In this document: in pieces, positions 61,335 to 64,000 of the stretch
How the letters are laid out: every line of letters starts with the position of its first letter
Numbering within the stretch: position 1 is the stretch's first letter
Assembly: GCF_039631295.1 (NCBI RefSeq)
Contig: NZ_JBDIVE010000002.1
Coordinates: 629,266 to 693,265 of the forward strand
Reading direction: 5' to 3'
DNA: 64,000 bases
DNA from: Viridibacterium sediminicola
Lineage (GTDB): Bacteria; Pseudomonadota; Gammaproteobacteria; Burkholderiales; Rhodocyclaceae
Notes under the pieces: model-generated
Seen by the model: only the letters and a program-made list of their open reading frames with translations
Told to the model about the DNA's origin: nothing
Databases searched by the model: none
Program-made: the position numbers and the translations under genes

Positions 61335-61967
61335 ATGCGCCGACTTGATCTGCCTACCCTCCACATCCTGAGCACCGATGACGCCGTATTCCGGCGCATC
61401 AGTGCGCTGGATGCGCACCGCCAAACCCGCCGGATCACCGACCTGAGCGAACTTGCCAGACTGGCCGATGGCAGCCTGCTGATCTTCGACACCGCCCACG
61501 CCCAATGCCCCGCCTGGGACGACAAGCGCTGGCGCAGCTGGTGCGACCAGCTGACCGTGGTCGTTGCCAGCAGCGAACCCAATGACGCCGAAGGCATCTT
61601 GGCCATGGACGTCGGCGCCGCCGGCTACTGCCATATATATGCCAACCCGGCCACCCTGCGCCAGGTGATCGAGGTCGTCTGCAGTGGCGAACTGTGGGTC
61701 GGCCGCAGCCTGCTTACCCGATTGCTGCGCGGTGTCAGCGGCAAACTGCCAGCAGCGCCTGCGGCGCGCACGCATTGGCGCCAGCAACTGACCGAACGCG
61801 AAATCGAAGTCGCGCAACTGGCGGCACACGGCGAATCCAATCTTGTCATTGCCGAGCAGCTGGGCATTACCGAACGCACCGTCAAGGCCCACTTGACCAC
61901 CATTTTCAGCAAGCTGGGCGTCACGGATCGCCTGCAACTGGCGCTCAAAGTCCACGGCGTGAAGTGA
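61335..61967 (+). CDS. LuxR-family response regulator with degenerate receiver
   Basis: This 210-residue DNA-binding protein ends with a clear LuxR helix-turn-helix (LTEREIEVAQLAAHGESNLV, ITERTVKAHLTTIFSKLGV). The N-terminal half follows receiver spacing, with an Asp in LLIFDTAHA, but the conserved switch lysine near GYCHIYANP is missing, so it may not use normal phosphorylation. It begins four bases after the membrane-fusion gene stop and is the last gene before the adhesin. It is a good candidate activator of the adhesin promoter. Confidence 0.85.
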   Translation: MRRLDLPTLHILSTDDAVFRRISALDAHRQTRRITDLSELARLADGSLLIFDTAHAQCPAWDDKRWRSWCDQLTVVVASSEPNDAEGILAMDVGAAGYCHIYANPATLRQVIEVVCSGELWVGRSLLTRLLRGVSGKLPAAPAARTHWRQQLTEREIEVAQLAAHGESNLVIAEQLGITERTVKAHLTTIFSKLGVTDRLQLALKVHGVK

Positions 61968-62001
61968 CGCACGCTTTTTTTGCGCCGATGAGCGGCAAAC
62001 T

Positions 62002-62013
62002 GTACCTAGGTAC
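62002..62013. promoter_or_regulatory. Perfect 12-base palindrome upstream of the adhesin gene
   Basis: GTACCTAGGTAC is fully palindromic and centred about 110 bases before the adhesin start codon. A weaker CCCCTAGT lies about 30 bases further on. The position and the adjacent LuxR-type gene make it a candidate activator site, but no binding data or second clear copy in the window support this. Confidence 0.4.
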
Positions 62014-62117
62014 GATGCCCAAAGCCTTGCAAGCCCCTAGTCTTTCCCCCACACCCCCAATGAGGTAAGGCAGCTCAGATTCGCCTACCTCTCACCTCAA
62101 CGCATTGGAGCACCACC

Positions 62118-64000
62118 ATGGCAGAGAAGAACAACTCCCGCACGCAAAGCACCGTTGATCATGTCGATGGCAAAGTGTGGGTCAGAACCCCTGATGGCCG
62201 TCTCCATGCGCTCAAGGCGGGAGATCATGTCGAAGCCGGCCAGGTCATCGTAACCGGCGCCAACAGCCACGTGGCGCTCCATCAAGGTAGCGGCAACCAG
62301 CTGAATATCGGCCCGGACCGCACTGTCATCCTCGACCAGGACGTGCTCAGCAACAGCTCGCCGGACAAGACGGAAGCGGCCATCAAGCCGCTCGATAGCG
62401 ACGCCTCGCAAATCATCGCCGCACTGAACTCCGGCGCTGACCCGCTGGCCGCGCTGGCCCCCACGGCCGCCGGTGTGGCAGGCGGTGGCGCCGACAACGG
62501 TCACAGCTTCGTGCGCCTGCTGCGTGTGGTTGAAGATGTCACACCGCAAAGCTTCGGCACCCCCAGTGACGCGCCCAGCGCCGATGCAGGGCAGACCATT
62601 GGTGGCGAGGATCGGGCCCAGGTGCCGGCAGAAACCCCGGCGCCGATCGTGGTCAGCGAGGTATCCGCAGCGCGCACCACGGAAGGGGGCAATCTCGACT
62701 TCACGGTCACCCTGTCGCAAAGCGCCAGCACCCCGACGACGGTCAGCCTGACGCCGAACTCCGGCACCGCCACCATCGGCACCGATACCTCGTCGAGCCT
62801 GCTGGTCTCCTTTGACGGCGGCAGCAGCTTCACCACGGTCACCGGCGGCAGCGTCGTCGTCCCCGTTGGCAGCTCCAGCTTCATCGTGCGTCTGCCGACG
62901 ACCGATGACAACATCTCCGAACTGACTGAAACGGTCACCCTGACAGCGGGCACCCCGGCCAACACCACGCCGCTCACGGGCACCGGCACCATTGATGACA
63001 ACGACGTGACGACGATCACGGTCAGCGGCCCGCCCGACGTCAATGAAGCGATCGGCACGGCGACCTACACCGTCACGCTGTCGACGCCTTCCGCCCTGCC
63101 TGTTACCGTCAGCTACAACACCAGCAACGGCACGGCGACCAGTGGCTCGGACTTCACGACCAGCACGGGCACCCTGACTTTCGCGCCCGGCGAGACCAGC
63201 AAAACGATCACGGTTCCGATCACCAATGACACGGTTTACGAAGGTCCGGAGACCTTCACGGTCAATCTGACCACGCCGACCAATGCCACCATCGGCACGC
63301 CGACCACCACCGTTACCATCCACGATGATGGCACCGGCACCGTGCCTCCCGGCACCACACCGGATGATGACCGTCCTGCCGTCGGCACTGTTTCTTCGCC
63401 CTCAGTGCTTGAAGGTGGCAATCTCGACTTCACGATCACTCTCACGCACGCTTCGACGACCGCCACCACGGTGACCTTGGTCCCCGCGTCCGGCACCGCA
63501 ACCCTGGGCACCGACACCACCGGCAGCGTCCTCGTCTCCTTCGACGGCGGCAGCAGCTTCACCAGCGTCACCGGCAGCACCGTCAGCGTGCCCGCGGGCG
63601 CCACCAGCTTCGTCGTGCGCGTGCCGACGGTCGATGACGTCATCAGCGAGTCGACCGAAACGATCACCCTGGGCGCATCGACCCCGATCAACACCAGCGC
63701 GGTGGTCGGCACGGGCAGCATCCTCGACAACGACTCCAGCACCCTCTCCATCAGTGGGCCGAGCGACGTCAACGAAGCGGCCACTGCGGTGACCTATACC
63801 GTCACCCTGTCGACGCCGTCGTCCTCGGCTGTCACGGTCAATTACAGCACCGCCAATGGCACTGCCACGGCAGGCGCCGACTACACCGCCAACAGCGGCA
63901 CGCTCACCTTCGCTCCGGGCGAGACGAGCAAGACCATCACCGTCGCCATCCTCAATGACACGGTCTATGAAGGCGCTGAAACCTTCTCGGTCAATCTCTC
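62118..64000 (+). CDS. LapA-like giant adhesin, N-terminal part (runs past the window end)
   Basis: The frame is open from ATG 62118 (GGAG eleven bases upstream of it) to the window end, giving 627 residues and no stop. The first about 115 residues form a LapA-type retention module (VDHVDGKVWVRTPDGRLHAL, ending ADPLAALAPTAAGVAGGG). The dialanine motif TAAG at residues 116-119 matches the site cut by the LapG protease in Pseudomonas. There is no signal peptide, as expected for type I secretion. From residue about 175, Calx-beta-like domains repeat. A 243-residue (729-bp) unit is visible twice. It should tether cells in biofilms. Confidence 0.88.
   Translation, partial: MAEKNNSRTQSTVDHVDGKVWVRTPDGRLHALKAGDHVEAGQVIVTGANSHVALHQGSGNQLNIGPDRTVILDQDVLSNSSPDKTEAAIKPLDSDASQIIAALNSGADPLAALAPTAAGVAGGGADNGHSFVRLLRVVEDVTPQSFGTPSDAPSADAGQTIGGEDRAQVPAETPAPIVVSEVSAARTTEGGNLDFTVTLSQSASTPTTVSLTPNSGTATIGTDTSSSLLVSFDGGSSFTTVTGGSVVVPVGSSSFIVRLPTTDDNISELTETVTLTAGTPANTTPLTGTGTIDDNDVTTITVSGPPDVNEAIGTATYTVTLSTPSALPVTVSYNTSNGTATSGSDFTTSTGTLTFAPGETSKTITVPITNDTVYEGPETFTVNLTTPTNATIGTPTTTVTIHDDGTGTVPPGTTPDDDRPAVGTVSSPSVLEGGNLDFTITLTHASTTATTVTLVPASGTATLGTDTTGSVLVSFDGGSSFTSVTGSTVSVPAGATSFVVRVPTVDDVISESTETITLGASTPINTSAVVGTGSILDNDSSTLSISGPSDVNEAATAVTYTVTLSTPSSSAVTVNYSTANGTATAGADYTANSGTLTFAPGETSKTITVAILNDTVYEGAETFSVNL
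62691..64000 (+). repeat. 729-bp tandem repeat within the adhesin gene
   Basis: AATCTCGACTTCAC starts at 62691 and recurs at 63420, and GACACGGT at 63228 recurs at 63957. Both give a period of exactly 729 bases (243 codons). Each unit holds two unlike Calx-beta-type domains: one starts with GGNLDFT and the other with DVNEA. The second unit runs out at the window edge, so the copy number is unknown. Confidence 0.9.

Noticed and set aside
62691..64000. CRISPR array or satellite DNA
   Set aside because: The repeats are long, in frame, exact in codon period and encode Calx-beta-like domains.

Overview
The window is a high-GC proteobacterial chromosome segment. Several features point to a betaproteobacterium, probably of the Rhodocyclales type (inference, not proven): an aminotransferase-fold arginine/lysine decarboxylase of the betaproteobacterial kind, the grouping of metG with apbC and dcd, exosortase-A-associated genes, and the ribF-ileS-lspA-fkpB-ispH order. 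There are no rRNA or tRNA genes, no CRISPR array, no recognisable transposase and no prophage.

Layout. 1-5.7 kb: a five-gene peptide/nickel-type ABC importer operon (binding protein, two permeases, two ATPases), with a G-rich tract between the binding protein and the first permease. 5.9-9.1 kb: an acyl carrier protein diverging from an acyl-CoA ligase and a PLP decarboxylase, the set associated with exosortase A systems. No exosortase lies in the window. 9.3-10.3 kb: SDR-type threonine dehydrogenase. 10.4-16.1 kb, minus strand: PhoX phosphatase with a good Pho box, then a DUF1501/DUF1800 pair. 16.3-22.1 kb: an EamA exporter, dnaE and two small exported proteins. 22.1-30.4 kb, minus strand: a PAS-GGDEF-EAL protein, a 2-Cys peroxiredoxin, a SulP transporter with acylphosphatase, and metG. 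30.6-35.7 kb: a TRAP transporter in P-M-Q order and a hybrid sensor kinase, with a 273-bp nested palindromic element between the P and M genes. 35.7-40.1 kb: apbC, a small lipoprotein, dcd and the decarboxylase. 40.1-43.7 kb: an AT-richer orphan gene, a ParA protein, two small exported proteins and oligogalacturonate lyase. 43.9-50.2 kb: ribF, GxxExxY, ileS, lspA, fkpB and ispH. 50.2-55.4 kb, minus strand: a Kef/YbaL-type antiporter, a secreted pectinesterase and an ABC exporter. 55.6-64 kb: a protein O-mannosyltransferase-like enzyme, then a type I secretion operon with a LuxR-type regulator, then the start of a giant LapA-like adhesin that runs off the window.

The most notable structure is an imperfect inverted repeat rich in GACGCGAAGG units. 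It is found at six intergenic places. At one of them, between ribF and ileS, the two arms enclose a GxxExxY (putative PD-(D/E)XK nuclease-like) gene, while three other sites look like empty or nearly empty versions. This suggests a small mobile unit of arms plus GxxExxY cargo that has invaded a highly conserved housekeeping cluster and supplied the last codons of ribF. The second theme is the biofilm adhesin module: a LapG-type TAAG site, 729-bp tandem repeats, dedicated type I secretion genes, a structured leader RNA and a palindromic operator candidate. Oligogalacturonate lyase and the pectinesterase indicate that the organism can use pectin.
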